Shown: piece by piece, positions 1-10,989 of the stretch | Layout of the letters: each line of letters starts with the position of its first letter | Position numbering within the stretch: position 1 is the stretch's first letter | Assembly (NCBI GenBank): GCA_032716605.1 | Contig: CM064485.1 | Location: 34,578,561-34,642,560, forward strand | DNA from: Paralithodes platypus | Lineage: Eukaryota; Arthropoda; Malacostraca; Decapoda; Lithodidae | Direction of reading: 5' to 3' | Length of the DNA stretch: 64,000 nt | Notes under the pieces: generated by a model | Told to the model about the DNA's origin: nothing | The model's database searches: none | The model's input: the letters and a program-made list of their open reading frames with translations, nothing else | Made by a program: the position numbers and the translations under genes

Positions 1-705
1 GTTACTACCATACCCAAACAGACAAAATGGTTGACAATTGTTCCCAGTGGCAATGCAAACATGCGGGCTGGATATATTTTGGAGGACCTTATAAATTACT
101 TTAATCAGATTAGTAACAAAGATTATAAGAGTTGTGTCAATCTTAACTCCATTCTTCGCAATGACGACTACATTTTTACCAAGATACGCATTTTATGGCA
201 ATACTTCAACTTTCGGCCTCCACCAGTCACCATGATTATATTGGAAATGTCTATAGCCACGTTATTTTGCAACTTATTTTTGTCAGAAGATACCACAGAA
301 TCTTCCATATTTAAGAAGGAAAAGTCTAATGACGTGTGCCGGACACCTTTCCGGCCAAATTTGATGAAAGTGTGCTCTCACTATACATATAAACAAAGAT
401 TGCTGTGTCCTATCAATTCGGGTTGTATTCCGGGGTGTAAAAATGACGGTAGCCATGGAACTTACGATATTGACTATAGCATTCTAAATGTTGGCACCAA
501 AGCTATTGCTCTGCCACCATCAATGATTCTGAGTAAATCGCAGCTACATACTCAGAATGGAAACCAGCAGAATTGCGTGGGTCGCTTTTTTACCAGCCAT
601 ATAATGCACTGTCCTAAAATTGTACCGATTCTGGACACTGGAAATTCTTACAATAAATATATAATAGAAAATGTACAATACAAGGCTATAACAGCAAGCA
701 AATAA
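1..705 (+). CDS. Hypothetical protein, 5' end outside the window
   Basis: Frame 1 is open from the first base and ends at TAA (703-705) followed at once by a second TAA, giving at least 234 visible residues. The first in-frame ATG is at 61, but the frame is open upstream of it, so the true start is probably outside. The middle is cysteine-rich, with spaced cysteines around CPINSGCIPGC that suggest a disulfide-bonded or metal-binding region. No clear membrane segment or repeat is visible. I do not recognise the family. A remnant of a large DNA virus insertion is conceivable because the frame is intron-free and sits beside another unrecognised frame, but nothing seen here proves that. Confidence 0.4.
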   Translation, partial: VTTIPKQTKWLTIVPSGNANMRAGYILEDLINYFNQISNKDYKSCVNLNSILRNDDYIFTKIRILWQYFNFRPPPVTMIILEMSIATLFCNLFLSEDTTESSIFKKEKSNDVCRTPFRPNLMKVCSHYTYKQRLLCPINSGCIPGCKNDGSHGTYDIDYSILNVGTKAIALPPSMILSKSQLHTQNGNQQNCVGRFFTSHIMHCPKIVPILDTGNSYNKYIIENVQYKAITASK

Positions 706-731
706 TAACACTAAATAAGAGGCCATTCTAG

Positions 732-1004
732 GACATTACGAATAAAGATGGCAACGTTATTGATGGTTTAACAATGAAGAAAATCCCGGACATTTTAACA
801 AACATAAAGTCTATCAATAAACCCCTCAGTGATATATTGATAGAAATACCCTTTTATTTAAAGTATATGGATTCAAATGTTGAACCTTTGCACAATTCTT
901 TTGAAGACCTATCATCTTCCAAATTAAAAGTTCACCTATCCAACATGGCAATGTTGAGACCTCTTAGAATGGGGACGGGAAATAAAGTGAAAATTTTGGG
1001 GGGC
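732..1004 (+). pseudogene. Unrecognised open frame, truncated by minisatellite
   Basis: After an in-frame TAG at 729-731, frame 3 reads D-I-T-N-K-D-G-N-V-I-D-G-L-T-M and continues openly; the first ATG is at 774. The frame formally runs to 1121, but from about 1005 it is only translation of the 65-bp minisatellite, so the real coding part is about 90 residues and its 3' end is lost. It lies 27 bp downstream of the frame ending at 705, on the same strand but in a different frame, and could be the continuation of that protein after damage or an adjacent gene. The family is not recognised. Confidence 0.3.
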
Positions 1005-1420
1005 TCTTTCTATAATATTGCCTTGGTCGGCAACTCATCTAGGGGAGACAACCTTATACAAATCCGGGTGGATGGGACTCGTCAGCCTTGGTCGGCAACT
1101 CATCTAGGGGAGACAACCTGATACAAATCCATACTGCTTATCTAAGGGTAAAGCAGGTTAGTGGTGGATGGATTAACCGAACACCACTGTAGCAAAATAG
1201 TGCCTAACAAGATATACAAGAGGGTGGGGGCACAAAACTTTCAATGAGCCGAAAAAGGGATACTCGTTAGCCTTGGTCACCAACTCATCTAGGGGAGACA
1301 ACCTTATACAAATCCGGGTGGATGGGACTCGTCGGCCTTTGGTTGGCAACCTATCTAGGGGATTAAACCTGATACAAATCCGTACTGCTTACCTCTAAGG
1401 GTAAGGCAGGTTAGTGGATG
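1005..1420. repeat. 65-bp minisatellite with conserved tail, copy group 1
   Basis: Units of about 65 bp containing CCGGGTGGATGGGACTCGTC and TTGGTCGGCAACTCATCTAG are followed by a tail with GGGTAARGCAGGTTAGTGGATGG (split here as GGGTAARGCAGG and TTAGTGGATGG). The same unit plus tail recurs at 3587-4045, 5833-6292 and 8083-8330, and in reverse orientation inside the satellite at 17180-18800. Confidence 0.85.
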
Positions 1421-1689
1421 GATTAGCCGTAGAAAAATAGTGCCTAAACAAGATACACAAGAGGGTGGGAACACAAAACTTTCAATAAGCTGAAAAGGGA
1501 CATTGCAAATATTAGCGGATTATAGATATACAAACATGTGCTGTCTGTAAAAAAAACGTGAGGACGAAATATATACAAGAAGAGGTTATTATTGGCCAAG
1601 GATTCCGATATGTCCAATGTCAACGATTTTAATACAATTTTGATATATATCACGACCACTATTCACAATTTGCCCTTATCACGACCGGT

Positions 1690-2246
1690 TAATTGAGCAA
1701 AAGACACACAGTTGAGGTAGCCTCACATTTATTTCAAATATTCACATTGCTCAGTATACCGAAAATGGAGCTGTCGAGTGAAAATAGGACTTTGTGGCAG
1801 AGGCGATTGCGGAAATGGGGTCCAGTGTATGACCCCACCGAATCCTTCGAATTCGGGGAGTATACTTCCCCCATTATCATCAATTGCATGCCCTAGCCAA
1901 GACTTGAATTGGACCTCAACATGTGTAAATATGGACGTGCATCAGTCATCTACATCCCAATCCAGCGTACTTTGGAGAAAGATAAAAACTAAACAAACTA
2001 AAACTGAAAAAAAAATATGATATAAAGTCAAAATCGCTACATTTACTAAACTGAAATTGCAAGTTCTTCTCTTGATTCTACGACTTGTTCTGACAAAGAG
2101 TTTTTAGTGGTGGTAATTTTTGCTCCGATAATAAAGCTATATTTATAAGGTCTCTTATGACTAACATTTAGGTATACATATTCAAATTATTTTGAATTTC
2201 GTAAACAGAATATTTATTTTTAATTTTAATAATAAATTTTTTTCAG
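1690..2246 (+). repeat. Duplicated block upstream of the EEDTEPL exon, including the intron 3' end
   Basis: This block (TTGAGGTAGCCTCACATTTA onward) recurs at about 4180-4735, 6427-6982 and, more diverged, at 8650-9832. It ends in the intron tail TTTTGCTCCGATAATAAAGC, an AT-rich stretch and a pyrimidine tract with acceptor TTTTTTTCAG at 2237-2246. Within the later copies a segment of about 115 bp with CGAATTCGG and CTCCCGACAG is itself tandemly doubled. No protein-coding content is convincing in it. Confidence 0.7.
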
Positions 2247-2325
2247 AGATGTGGAGAGATGAAGAAGACACCCGAACCACTAGAATTCAAGATTGGAGAA
2301 TACAATTTGAAAGACAGTTAGAACA
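2247..2325 (+). pseudogene. EEDTEPL exon, copy 1 (frameshifted)
   Basis: Directly after a good acceptor (TTTTTTTCAG) the exon begins AGATG, with ATG at 2249. It reads M-W-R-D-E-E-D-T and then shifts because of one extra C (ACCCGAACC where copy 4 at 9833 has ACCGAACC); past the shift the other frame matches the E-P-L-x-F-K-x-G-E of copy 4. A stop follows in either frame within about 30 codons. It lies just upstream of the KRBA2-like frame at 2343 but is not in frame with it. Confidence 0.6.
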
Positions 2326-2342
2326 TCAAACCTAAGAAACAC

Positions 2343-3215
2343 TTGTCAACAAAATCAGCACCATTTACACGGGAAAAATTCAACTACTATATCGCCACTA
2401 TTCAGAGCGCTCAAGGAAACCCCAGGACAAAAACACAACACATATATCACCTACTGAGAAAGTATAGGGTTGAAATCCAATTTGGGGTAACTAAGCTAAT
2501 CTGTAAAAAAAAAAACGGGGAAATATTTCATTCATCTATGCGAGCTGTACGATACCATCAAGGTTGCCCATGAAATTGTGTGGCACGGTGGTCGCAGAAG
2601 AACCATTCTCGAAATAAGAAAAACAATAGCCAATGTGACAGAATTATAAATTAAGACATACTTGTCATTTTTGTAGGGAAACGTTGCAAAAGAGTAGTGC
2701 ATCCTTTAATCTCGTATAATTTTGGAGAAAGGGGTCAGGTAGATTTAATTGATATATCCGGTATGGCCATGGGAGGATATGCCTTCATTTTAAATTATCA
2801 AGATAATTTTTCCAAATTCTGTATCTTGCAGGCCTTAAAAAACAAAACTGCCAAAGAAGTGGTCTATCATATGGTGAATATAATCGGGGTGTCCAAAATT
2901 CTTCAATCTGACAACGGCAAAGAATTTGAAGCCAATTTATTCAAAAGGGTATTGTGTGCTTACCATTATACATAGCCACACACAACATCCAGAGTCCCAG
3001 GGGAGTGTAGAGAGGGCCAATAGTGACGTGGAAAATATGATAAGAGCCATTATAATTGAAAAAGGAACCAAAGATTGGGTGAGTCAATTACATTAATTTT
3101 GTATAATTTTACATAAACACCGCAACAAATAGAGTAATCAAGGAATCTCACTATAAAAGCTACCTTCGGAAGAGATCCATCCACTAAGTTTTAACCAAAC
3201 GTTTACTCCTCAACA
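2343..3215 (+). pseudogene. KRBA2/SCAND3-like integrase, broken
   Basis: Three pieces in changing frames fit one protein of the KRBA2-like family, which derives from transposon integrases. The N-terminal part (2343-2670) has the KLICKKKNGE segment and, after a shift, VAHEIVWHGGRRRTIL, a His-containing region before the core. The integrase core (2697-2975) reads GQVDLIDISGMAMGGY, FILNYQDNFSKF and LQSDNGKEFE, giving two Asp of the D-D-E triad. The third part (2965-3100, shifted) has HPESQGSVERANSDVEN, whose Glu would complete the triad, and ends near 3215 in a damaged FGRDP-like motif. Several frameshifts and stops make it non-functional. The N-terminus lies beside EEDTEPL exon copy 1. Confidence 0.8.
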
Positions 3216-3280
3216 ATCACAACTTCCCTTCGCAAGTGGAAGAGTTTTCACAGCTTAGAGACAATAGCACATTTATGGGT

Positions 3281-3580
3281 GGTAGTGTTCAGAGTCTCAA
3301 ATTATCTCATAAGACAAAATCAACTAAATGAGGTTCTTGGTAATATTCGATGAAATCAGTTATCCAAGGGCTGGCGGGTAGTGAGGGTCATTTGGTACTG
3401 CAACCGGCGGACAACCAGAAAGAAGAATTTGTGAAATAATAGAGGATATGGTCAAGAATTACGGTAAACATTCTCAAAAAATCCTCTCTGTTTATGAGGG
3501 AGAGACTTAAATTATATATAGATACACTAAAGGATCAAAATATAAAAAGGAAAAATCATACCGTATTATATATTTAAAAA
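3281..3580 (+). repeat. Diverged upstream copy of the tandem-block end
   Basis: This stretch (GGTACTGCAACCGGCGGACA, then ATTATATATTTAAAAAGTA) matches 5540-5827 and 7787-8074, the ends of the two 2,247-bp blocks, but with many more differences. It is an older copy of the same repeat edge. No gene is visible in it. Confidence 0.65.
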
Positions 3581-4809
3581 GTATACAAATCCGGGTGGAT
3601 GGGACTCGTCAGCCTTGGTCGGCAATTCATCTAGGGGAGACAACCTTATACAAATCCGGGTGGATGGGACTCGTCAGCCTTGGTCGGCAACTCATCTAGG
3701 GGAGACAACCTTATACAAATCCGGGTGGATGGGACTCGTCAGCCTTGGTCGGCAACTCATCTAGGGGAGACAACCTAATACAAATCCATACGGCTTACCT
3801 AAGGGTAAGGCAGGTTAGTGGATGGATTAGCCGAATACCACTATAGAAAAATAGTGCCTAACAAGATACATAAGAGGGTGGGGACACAAAACTTTCAATG
3901 AGCCGGAAAAAGATACTCGTTAGCCTTGGTCAGCAACTCATCTAGGGGAGACAACCTTATACAAATCCGGGTGGATGGGACTCATCGGCCTTGGTTGGCA
4001 ACCTGTCTAGGGGATTAAACCTGATACAAATCCATACTGCTTACCTCGAAGAGGTTATTATTGGCCAAGGATTCCGATATGTCCAATGTCAACGATTTTT
4101 AAATACAATTTTGATATATATCACGACCATTATTCACAATATGCCGTTATCACGACCGGTTAATTAAGCAAAAGACACACAGTTGAGGTAGCCTCACATT
4201 TATTTCAAATATTCAAATTACTCAGTATACCGAAAATTCTCCTGTCGAGTGAAAATAGAACTTTTGTGGCAGAGGCGATTGCGGAAATGGGGTCCAATGT
4301 ATGACCCCACCGAATCGTTCGAATTCGGAGAGTCGTGAGAACTCCCGACAGATACTTTCCCCATTATCACCAATTGTATGCCCTCATAGTGGTAACCAGG
4401 ACTTCCAATCCAGTATTTCTCCAATATTACCGTGGAGAAAGAGGTACACTGAATCGCTCGAATTCGGGAAGCCGTGAGAACTCCCGACAGATACTTCCCC
4501 CATTATCACCAATTGTATGCCCTAGCCAAGATTTGAATTGGACCTCAACATGTGTAAATATGGACGTGCCTCAGTCATCTACATCCCAATCCAGCGTACT
4601 TTGAAGAAAGAGGTGAAAGGTAAAACTAAACATACTAAAACTGAAACAAAGATAATATAAAGTCAAAATCGCTACATTTACTAAACTGAAATTGCAAGTT
4701 CTTCTCTTGATTTTACGACTTATTCTGCATCCCCACCCCCGGACATATCTATAATACAAGAAAAGATGCATTCCGAAGTATACGGGCCTCCTCGGGAAAG
4801 GGAATCATT

Positions 4810-5022
4810 TTGGGAGTACAGAAAATGGTCAAAAATACATCAACACCTACACGGATCAATGATACATTGTCCATTCTAGTTCATCCCAAAGATAGAGCAT
4901 GTAAATTGGGCCATAAATATCTTGTGGGTAGAATTATAAATATAAAACAAGATGGAGACCTATACAAAATTCAAACTAAATATCGGGTATTAATAGAGAT
5001 ACTGTTCACGCGAAAAAAATAG
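4810..5022 (+). pseudogene. KRBA2-like C-terminal fragment, block 1
   Basis: An open frame of 70 codons contains VHPKDRACKLGHKYLVGRI, then IKQDGDLYKIQTKYRVL. KRBA2/SCAND3-like proteins carry a comparable small C-terminal domain of the form V-P-x-x-D-R-x-x-x-D-x-x-x-L-x-G-x-V. No integrase core is attached in this block, so it is an orphan fragment. The assignment rests on pattern similarity only. Confidence 0.5.
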
Positions 5023-5486
5023 GCCATGTTTGGGCATTGACACATCCCAATTCACAACTAAACTAATTAACATAAGGAAAGCAATACATCTACAAAAACA
5101 GCGAATCTACCACACCGCTCCAGCACCGCTGCCTATAGGTAATCTTTGAACCATATAGCCTAGTTTTTTTGGGATTTAAACCCCTAACCCGGGTTCGAAT
5201 CCCAGGGTTATGCAAATTAAAATGGGAATCATATATGTTACCTATCCATGTGTATTATCTTCCCCATTCCTGAATATAAAAATAAGTTTAATTTTTTTGA
5301 TGACGATGGCTGTTATTACTTTGTCTTACCGTGGGCAGAATTCACACTGATCTGATCATTGATAAGACGGCGGATTTTTTCTAGTTCGTCCAAAATCATT
5401 CAGATTATAATACTGATTTATATATCAGAGTAAATTTTGCTCCGATGATAAAGCTATATTTTTTAATAATTATTTATTTTGTTCAG

Positions 5487-5531
5487 AGGTGTGGAGAGGT
5501 GAGAGATGCAGAAGACACCAAACCACTTTAA
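5487..5531 (+). pseudogene. EEDTEPL exon relic, block 1
   Basis: The acceptor TTTTGTTCAG is retained, but the exon start is AGGTG instead of AGATG and the following bases (GAGAGATGCAGAAGACACCA) are rearranged relative to the other copies, ending in TAA. It is a decayed copy of the repeated coding exon. Confidence 0.5.
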
Positions 5532-7056
5532 TTTTTTGAGCTTCGAATCTCGAATTATCTCAAGACAAAACCGACCAAATGAGATTCTTGGTAATAATAT
5601 TCGATGAAATCAGTTATCCAATGACGGATAGTGAGGGTCATTTGGTACTGCAACCGGCGGACAACCAGAAAGAAGAATTTGTGAAATAATAAGAGGATAT
5701 GGCCAAGAATTACAGTAAACATTCTCAAAAATCCTCTCTGTTTACGAGGGAGAGACTTGAATCATATATAAATACACTAAAGGATTAAAATGTAAAGGAA
5801 AAATATACCGCATTATATATTTAACAAATATACAACTCCGGGTGGATGGGACTCATCAGCCTTGGTCGGCAACTCATCTAGGGGAGACAACCTTATACAA
5901 ATCCGGGTGGATGGGACTCGTCAGCCTTGGTCGGCAACTCATCTAGGGGTGACAACCTTATACAAATCCGGGTGGATGGGACTCGTCAGCCTTGGTCGGC
6001 AACTCATCTAGGGGAGACAACCTAATACAAATCCATACGGCTTACCTAAGGGTAACGCAGGTTAGTGGATGGATTAGCCGAATACCACTATAGAAAAATA
6101 GTGCCTAACAAGATACATAAGAGGGTGGGGACACAAAACTTTCAATGAGCCGGAAAAAGATACTCGTTAGCCTTGGTCAGCAACTCATCTAGGGGAGACA
6201 ACCTTATACAAATCCGGGTGGATGGGACTCATCGGCCTTGGTTGGCAACCTGTCTAGGGGATTAAACCTGATACAAATCCATACTGCTTACCTCGAAGAG
6301 GTTATTATTGGCCAAGGATTCCGATATGTCCAATGTCAACGATTTTTAAATACAATTTTGATATATATCACGACCATTATTCACAATATGCCGTTATCAC
6401 GACCGGTTAATTAAGCAAAAGACACACAGTTGAGGTAGCCTCACATTTATTTCAAATATTCACATTACTCAGTATACCGAAAATTCTCCTGTCGAGTGAA
6501 AATAGAACTTTTGTGGCAGAGGCGATTGCGGAAATGGGGTCCAATGTATGACCCCACCGAATCGTTCGAATTCGGAGAGTCGTGAGAACTCCCGACAGAT
6601 ACTTTCCCCATTATCACCAATTGTATGCCCTCATAGTGGTAACCAGGACTTCCAATCCAGTATTTCTCCAATATTACCGTGGAGAAAGAGGTACACTGAA
6701 TCGCTCGAATTCGGGAAGCCGTGAGAACTCCCGACAGATACTTCCCCCATTATCACCAATTGTATGCCCTAGCCAAGATTTGAATTGGACCTCAACATGT
6801 GTAAATATGGACGTGCCTCAGTCATCTACATCCCAATCCAGCGTACTTTGAAGAAAGAGGTGAAAGGTAAAACTAAACATACTAAAACTGAAACAAAGAT
6901 AATATAAAGTCAAAATCGCTACATTTACTAAACTGAAATTGCAAGTTCTTCTCTTGATTTTACGACTTATTCTGCATCCCCACCCCCGGACATATCTATA
7001 ATACAAGAAAAGATGCATTCCGAAGTATACGGGCCTCCTCGGGAAAGGGAATCATT

Positions 7057-7269
7057 TTGGGAGTACAGAAAATGGTCAAAAATACATCGACACCTACACG
7101 GATCAATGATACATTGTCCATTCTAGTTCATCCCAAAGATAGAGCATGTAAATTGGGCCATAAATATCTTGTGGGTAGAATTATAAATATAAAACAAGAT
7201 GGAGACCTATACAAAATTCAAACTAAATATCGGGTATTAATAGAGATACTGTTCACGCGAAAAAAATAG
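7057..7269 (+). pseudogene. KRBA2-like C-terminal fragment, block 2
   Basis: Duplicate of the frame at 4810-5022 with an identical predicted peptide; the single A-to-G difference near 7094 is silent. It exists because of the tandem duplication rather than as an independent gene. Confidence 0.5.
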
Positions 7270-7733
7270 GCCATGTTTGGGCATTGACACATCCCAATTC
7301 ACAACTAAACTAATTAACATAAGGAAAGCAATACATCTACAAAAACAGCGAATCTACCACACCGCTCCAGCACCGCTGCCTATAGGTAATCTTTGAACCA
7401 TATAGCCTAGTTTTTTTGGGATTTAAACCCCTAACCCGGGTTCGAATCCCAGGGTTATGCAAATTAAAATGGGAATCATATATGTTACCTATCCATGTGT
7501 ATTATCTTCCCCATTCCTGAATATAAAAATAAGTTTAATTTTTTTGATGACGATGGCTGTTATTACTTTGTCTTACCGTGGGCAGAATTCACACTGATCT
7601 GATCATTGATAAGACGGCGGATTTTTTCTAGTTCGTCCAAAATCATTCAGATTATAATACTGATTTATATATCAGAGTAAATTTTGCTCCGATGATAAAG
7701 CTATATTTTTTAATAATTATTTATTTTGTTCAG

Positions 7734-7778
7734 AGGTGTGGAGAGGTGAGAGATGCAGAAGACACCAAACCACTTTAA
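7734..7778 (+). pseudogene. EEDTEPL exon relic, block 2
   Basis: Same sequence as the relic in block 1, offset by 2,247 bases, with the same loss of the initiation codon. Confidence 0.5.
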
Positions 7779-8082
7779 TTTTTTGAGCTTCGAATCTCGA
7801 ATTATCTCAAGACAAAACCGACCAAATGAGATTCTTGGTAATAATATTCGATGAAATCAGTTATCCAATGACGGATAGTGAGGGTCATTTGGTACTGCAA
7901 CCGGCGGACAACCAGAAAGAAGAATTTGTGAAATAATAAGAGGATATGGCCAAGAATTACGGTAAACATTCTCAAAAATCCTCTCTGTTTACGAGGGAGA
8001 GACTTGAATCATATATAAATACACTAAAGGATTAAAATGTAAAGGAAAAATATACCGCATTATATATTTAACAAATATACAT

Positions 8083-8330
8083 TTCCGGGTGGATGGGACT
8101 CATCAGCCTTGGTCGGCAACTCATCTAGGGGAGACAACCTTATACAAATCCGGGTGGATGGGACTCGTCAGCCTTGGTCGGCAACTCATCTAGGGGTGAC
8201 AACCTGATACAAATCCGGGTGGATGGGACTCATCAGCCTTGGTTGGCAACCTATCTAGGGGAGTAAACCTGATACAAATCCGTACTGCTTACCTAAGGGT
8301 AAGGCAGGTTAGTGGATGGATTAGCCGAAC
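8083..8330. repeat. 65-bp minisatellite with tail, copy group 4
   Basis: Three units of the CCGGGTGGATGGGACTC minisatellite are followed by the tail GGGTAAGGCAGGTTAGTGG. After about 8340 the sequence resembles 1440-1680 instead of the tandem blocks, so this group marks the right edge of the recent duplication. Confidence 0.8.
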
Positions 8331-8842
8331 ACCACTGTGGAAAAATAGTGCCTAAACATAAGAGGGTGGGAACACAAAACTCTGAAAAAAGGACATTGCA
8401 AATACTCCATGAAAATAATGACCACAGTGGGAACACAAAACTTTCAATGAGACATTACAGATATTAGCGTGTTACAGATAAAAAATATAAATACAAACAT
8501 GTGCTACCTGTAAAAAAAAAACATGTGGATGAAAATACATACAAGAAGCGATTATTATTGGCCAAGGATTTCCGATATGTCCAATGTTAATACAATTTTG
8601 ATATATCAAGACCATTATTCATAATTTGCCGGTTAATTAATCAAAAGACACCAGTTGGGGTAGTCTCACGTTTATTACAAATATTCACATTATTCGGTAT
8701 AACTAAAATTCTCCGGTCGAGTGAAAATAGAACTTTTATGGCAGAGGTGCTTGTGGAAATGGGGTCCAATGTATAACCCAAGTAAAAAATATTCATGGTT
8801 GTTCACGACACGTGGATGGACAGGAATGAAATCATATAAATG

Positions 8843-9102
8843 ATCCTACAGCAATATTTAACCGAGCAAGGGATCACCGACTGGGTAACTAACAGGCTTA
8901 CCACATGTCCAATCCTACAAGAATACCACCCGACAAAAAGACAAACATTTCATCGTATAGTGTTGTATTTGGCAGAAACCCTCCATTGAAATTGGACCGC
9001 CTATTTCAGGCGGATATCCTCGGTGTATTATTTTATAATGGGGTTAATAAGGATGAGGATGAGGATGAGGATATCCATCATATCTATCACCTCCCAAAGT
9101 GA
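8843..9102 (+). pseudogene. KRBA2-like integrase fragment (post-catalytic region)
   Basis: The conceptual reading gives LQQYLTEQGITDWVTN, then after a shift SSYSVVFGRNPPLKLDRL, followed by an acidic run DEDEDEDED. The order W-V-x-x-L ... S-x-Y-x-x-V-F-G-R-x-P matches the stretch after the catalytic Glu in KRBA2-like and Gypsy-type integrases, and the piece at 3040-3210 is homologous to it. The open frame itself covers 8905-9102. The acidic tail is a GAGGAT triplet repeat. It is not attached to a core domain. Confidence 0.55.
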
Positions 9103-9832
9103 CGAGTAAGAGGGACCTATTCCCCGGACTTTAATGGGCCCACAACATCTTTTCATTTATATACTCTGGTGGGGTATACAAGAATCGTTACATCGGTCAT
9201 CATCGACTTTCCAATCCAATGTTTTTCCAATATTATTACCGAGGAGAAAGAAGTACACCGAATCGTTCGAATTCGGGAAGTTGTGAGAAATCCCGACAGC
9301 TACTTCCCCTCCATTATCACCAATTGTATGCCCTCATAGTGGTAACCAGGACTTCCAATCCAATACTTCTCCACGAGGAGAAAGGGATACACCGAATCGT
9401 TCGAATTAAGGGAAGTCGTGAGAAATCCGGACAGCTACTTTTATAACCAATTGTATGTCCTAGCCAGGACTTGAATTGGACCTCAACATGTGGAAATATG
9501 GATGGACACTCATACCGGTATACAAGATTCGTGCACATCCCAATCCAGCGCTTCAAATTCTCCAATACTTTGGAGAAAGAGACGAAAGGTAAAACCAAAC
9601 AAACTAAAACTGAAACAAAGTCAAAATAGCTACATTTACTAAACTGAAATTGCAAGTTCTTCTCTTGATTTTACGACTTGTTCTGATAGATTGGTAAATT
9701 TTCTCCGTTAATAAAGCTATATTTATAAGATATCTTATGACTGACATTTAGGTATACATTTAATATTCAAATTATTTTTAATTTCGTAAAACAGAATATT
9801 TATTTAATTTTAATAATTATTTTCTTTTCTAG

Positions 9833-9908
9833 AGATGTGGGGAGATGAAGAAGACACCGAACCACTAGACTTCAAGCTTGGAGAACACATCCAAAGAGGC
9901 TCCAACAG
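9833..9908 (+). CDS. EEDTEPL exon, copy 4, with both splice sites
   Basis: This is the cleanest short copy. It has a polypyrimidine tract and acceptor TTTTCTTTTCTAG (ending 9832), exon start AGATG with ATG at 9835, and donor CAACAG|GTATAC at 9908/9909. It encodes M-W-G-D-E-E-D-T-E-P-L-D-F-K-L-G-E-H and on to the donor, about 25 residues, acidic and cytosolic in character. The sequence after the donor (GTATACTATAATAAC ... CAGCAGACAAAAAGCC) recurs after the full-length gene at 16759, so exon end and intron start are conserved between copies. The protein it belongs to is not determined beyond the link with the ATPase-beta-like copy. Confidence 0.6.
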
Positions 9909-10119
9909 GTATACTATAATAACTTTTCTTTATAAAACTATTTGTTTATTGGTCAGCAGACAAAAAGCCTTCAATAACATACAAATGTGTAAAGGTCCAA
10001 TTCATCACCTACCAGAACAACCACACAAGTATACTGGACGATAAAGCTATATTAAATATGCCATTTAATCTTACCAAATTATAATACCTATTTATATATC
10101 AGAAGAATTATTGCTCGAC

Positions 10120-10309
10120 AATAAGAAGCAATTTATTTTCTGAAAAATATTTTCAGTGTGTTACAAACACCGCTCTGTATCACACACATGTAGTCATTGT
10201 AGTTCCCGAATCAAAATCCTAGTCTCTAACTCCTCCCCCTTCTCTAGGCTATATATACATACTCTTTCATATGAGAGGCTCAGAATTCAACTGCCCCCCA
10301 ACATAAAAG
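10120..10309 (+). promoter_or_regulatory. Promoter copy 1 with non-coding first exon
   Basis: A conserved upstream block (TATTTTCTGAAAAATATTTT, GTGTTACAAACACCG, GTCATTGTAGTTCC) is followed by CTCCCCCTTCTCTAGGC, a TATA box TATATATAC at 10250 and, about 30 bp on, TCATATGAGAGGCTCAGAATT, a probable start region. The putative first exon ends at the donor CATAAAAG|GTATTATC (10309/10310). The same arrangement occurs at 13561-13672 and 15180-15254, which supports a real promoter plus 5' untranslated exon. Confidence 0.6.
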
Positions 10310-10989
10310 GTATTATCTTCCTGCTCCTATCCTATTGTTTACTCTTAAACACTCGCTATCTCTACCTGTCTACTCTGGAACACATATATACACTGAAGGA
10401 GATAAAAAGACATATTTTTACATTTGATTTCTATAAAATTCAATACAAGGCAACATTTCTCACCTGTTTTCATCAAACATTCTTGGGTAATATCATTCAG
10501 GCTTGAGATATATTGTGATGCTGAAGTATAAACTTAGGAGACAAAGGTGATATAATTCGGGCTTAGGATATGTTCGTTTTTCTTCATACATACAGTATAA
10601 TACTGAAGGAGATATAAGGGTAATTTTGTATATTTTATTTCTATAAAAAATACAATCTCAATATCAGGGAATCACTTGACAATAAGAAGTAATTTATGAC
10701 TTGTTCTGACAGTTTTTAGTGGTAGTAATTGTTCATGTTGAGAACATCCACTACATCTTCTCATTGTTCGATAGTGCTCTGTTTTCTAAAAACAATGGTA
10801 AAAAATGCGAATGTTATAGCATTTTTTCGTAGCAAAACAAAAATTGATTAGCGGGAATTTAGCTGTAAAGTTTTGAAACAGTTTTTTTGTTTCATATAAC
10901 TTGAGAACTATTGCTACTATAGACTTGAAACTTTGCATGTGAGTAAGTTAGGATGGTGTAAATAGACTGCACTTACCTCTTTAGTAGTA
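10310..10989. other. Intron-like and degenerate repeat sequence
   Basis: The first part resembles the intron after promoter copy 3 (CTCTACCTGTCTACTCTGRA, GAAGGAGATAAAARG). A second, more diverged pass through the same sequence follows from about 10550. The open frame at 10156-10506 reads through promoter and intron and is not considered coding. Nothing else is recognised. Confidence 0.5.

Larger units (their letters stand above)
3581..5827 (+). repeat. 2,247-bp tandem block, copy 1
   Basis: The block holds, in order, three 65-bp minisatellite units, their tail, the exon-upstream block, the C-terminal fragment of a KRBA2-like protein (4810-5022), an intron tail and a decayed EEDTEPL exon (5487). 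The following 2,247 bases repeat it almost base for base; only scattered differences are visible, for example A versus G at 4847/7094. Confidence 0.9.
5828..8074 (+). repeat. 2,247-bp tandem block, copy 2
   Basis: Head-to-tail copy of the preceding block with the same internal order; every corresponding frame is offset by exactly 2,247 bases. Another run of 65-bp units starts at 8083, after which the sequence diverges. Near identity implies a very recent duplication, ongoing conversion or an assembly duplication. Confidence 0.9.

Noticed and set aside
5158..5216. tRNA-like stretch with B-box GGTTCGAATCC (also 7405-7463)
   Set aside because: The T arm is nearly right and TAGCCTAG could be an A-box, but acceptor and anticodon arms do not pair. 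At most a tRNA-derived SINE relic.
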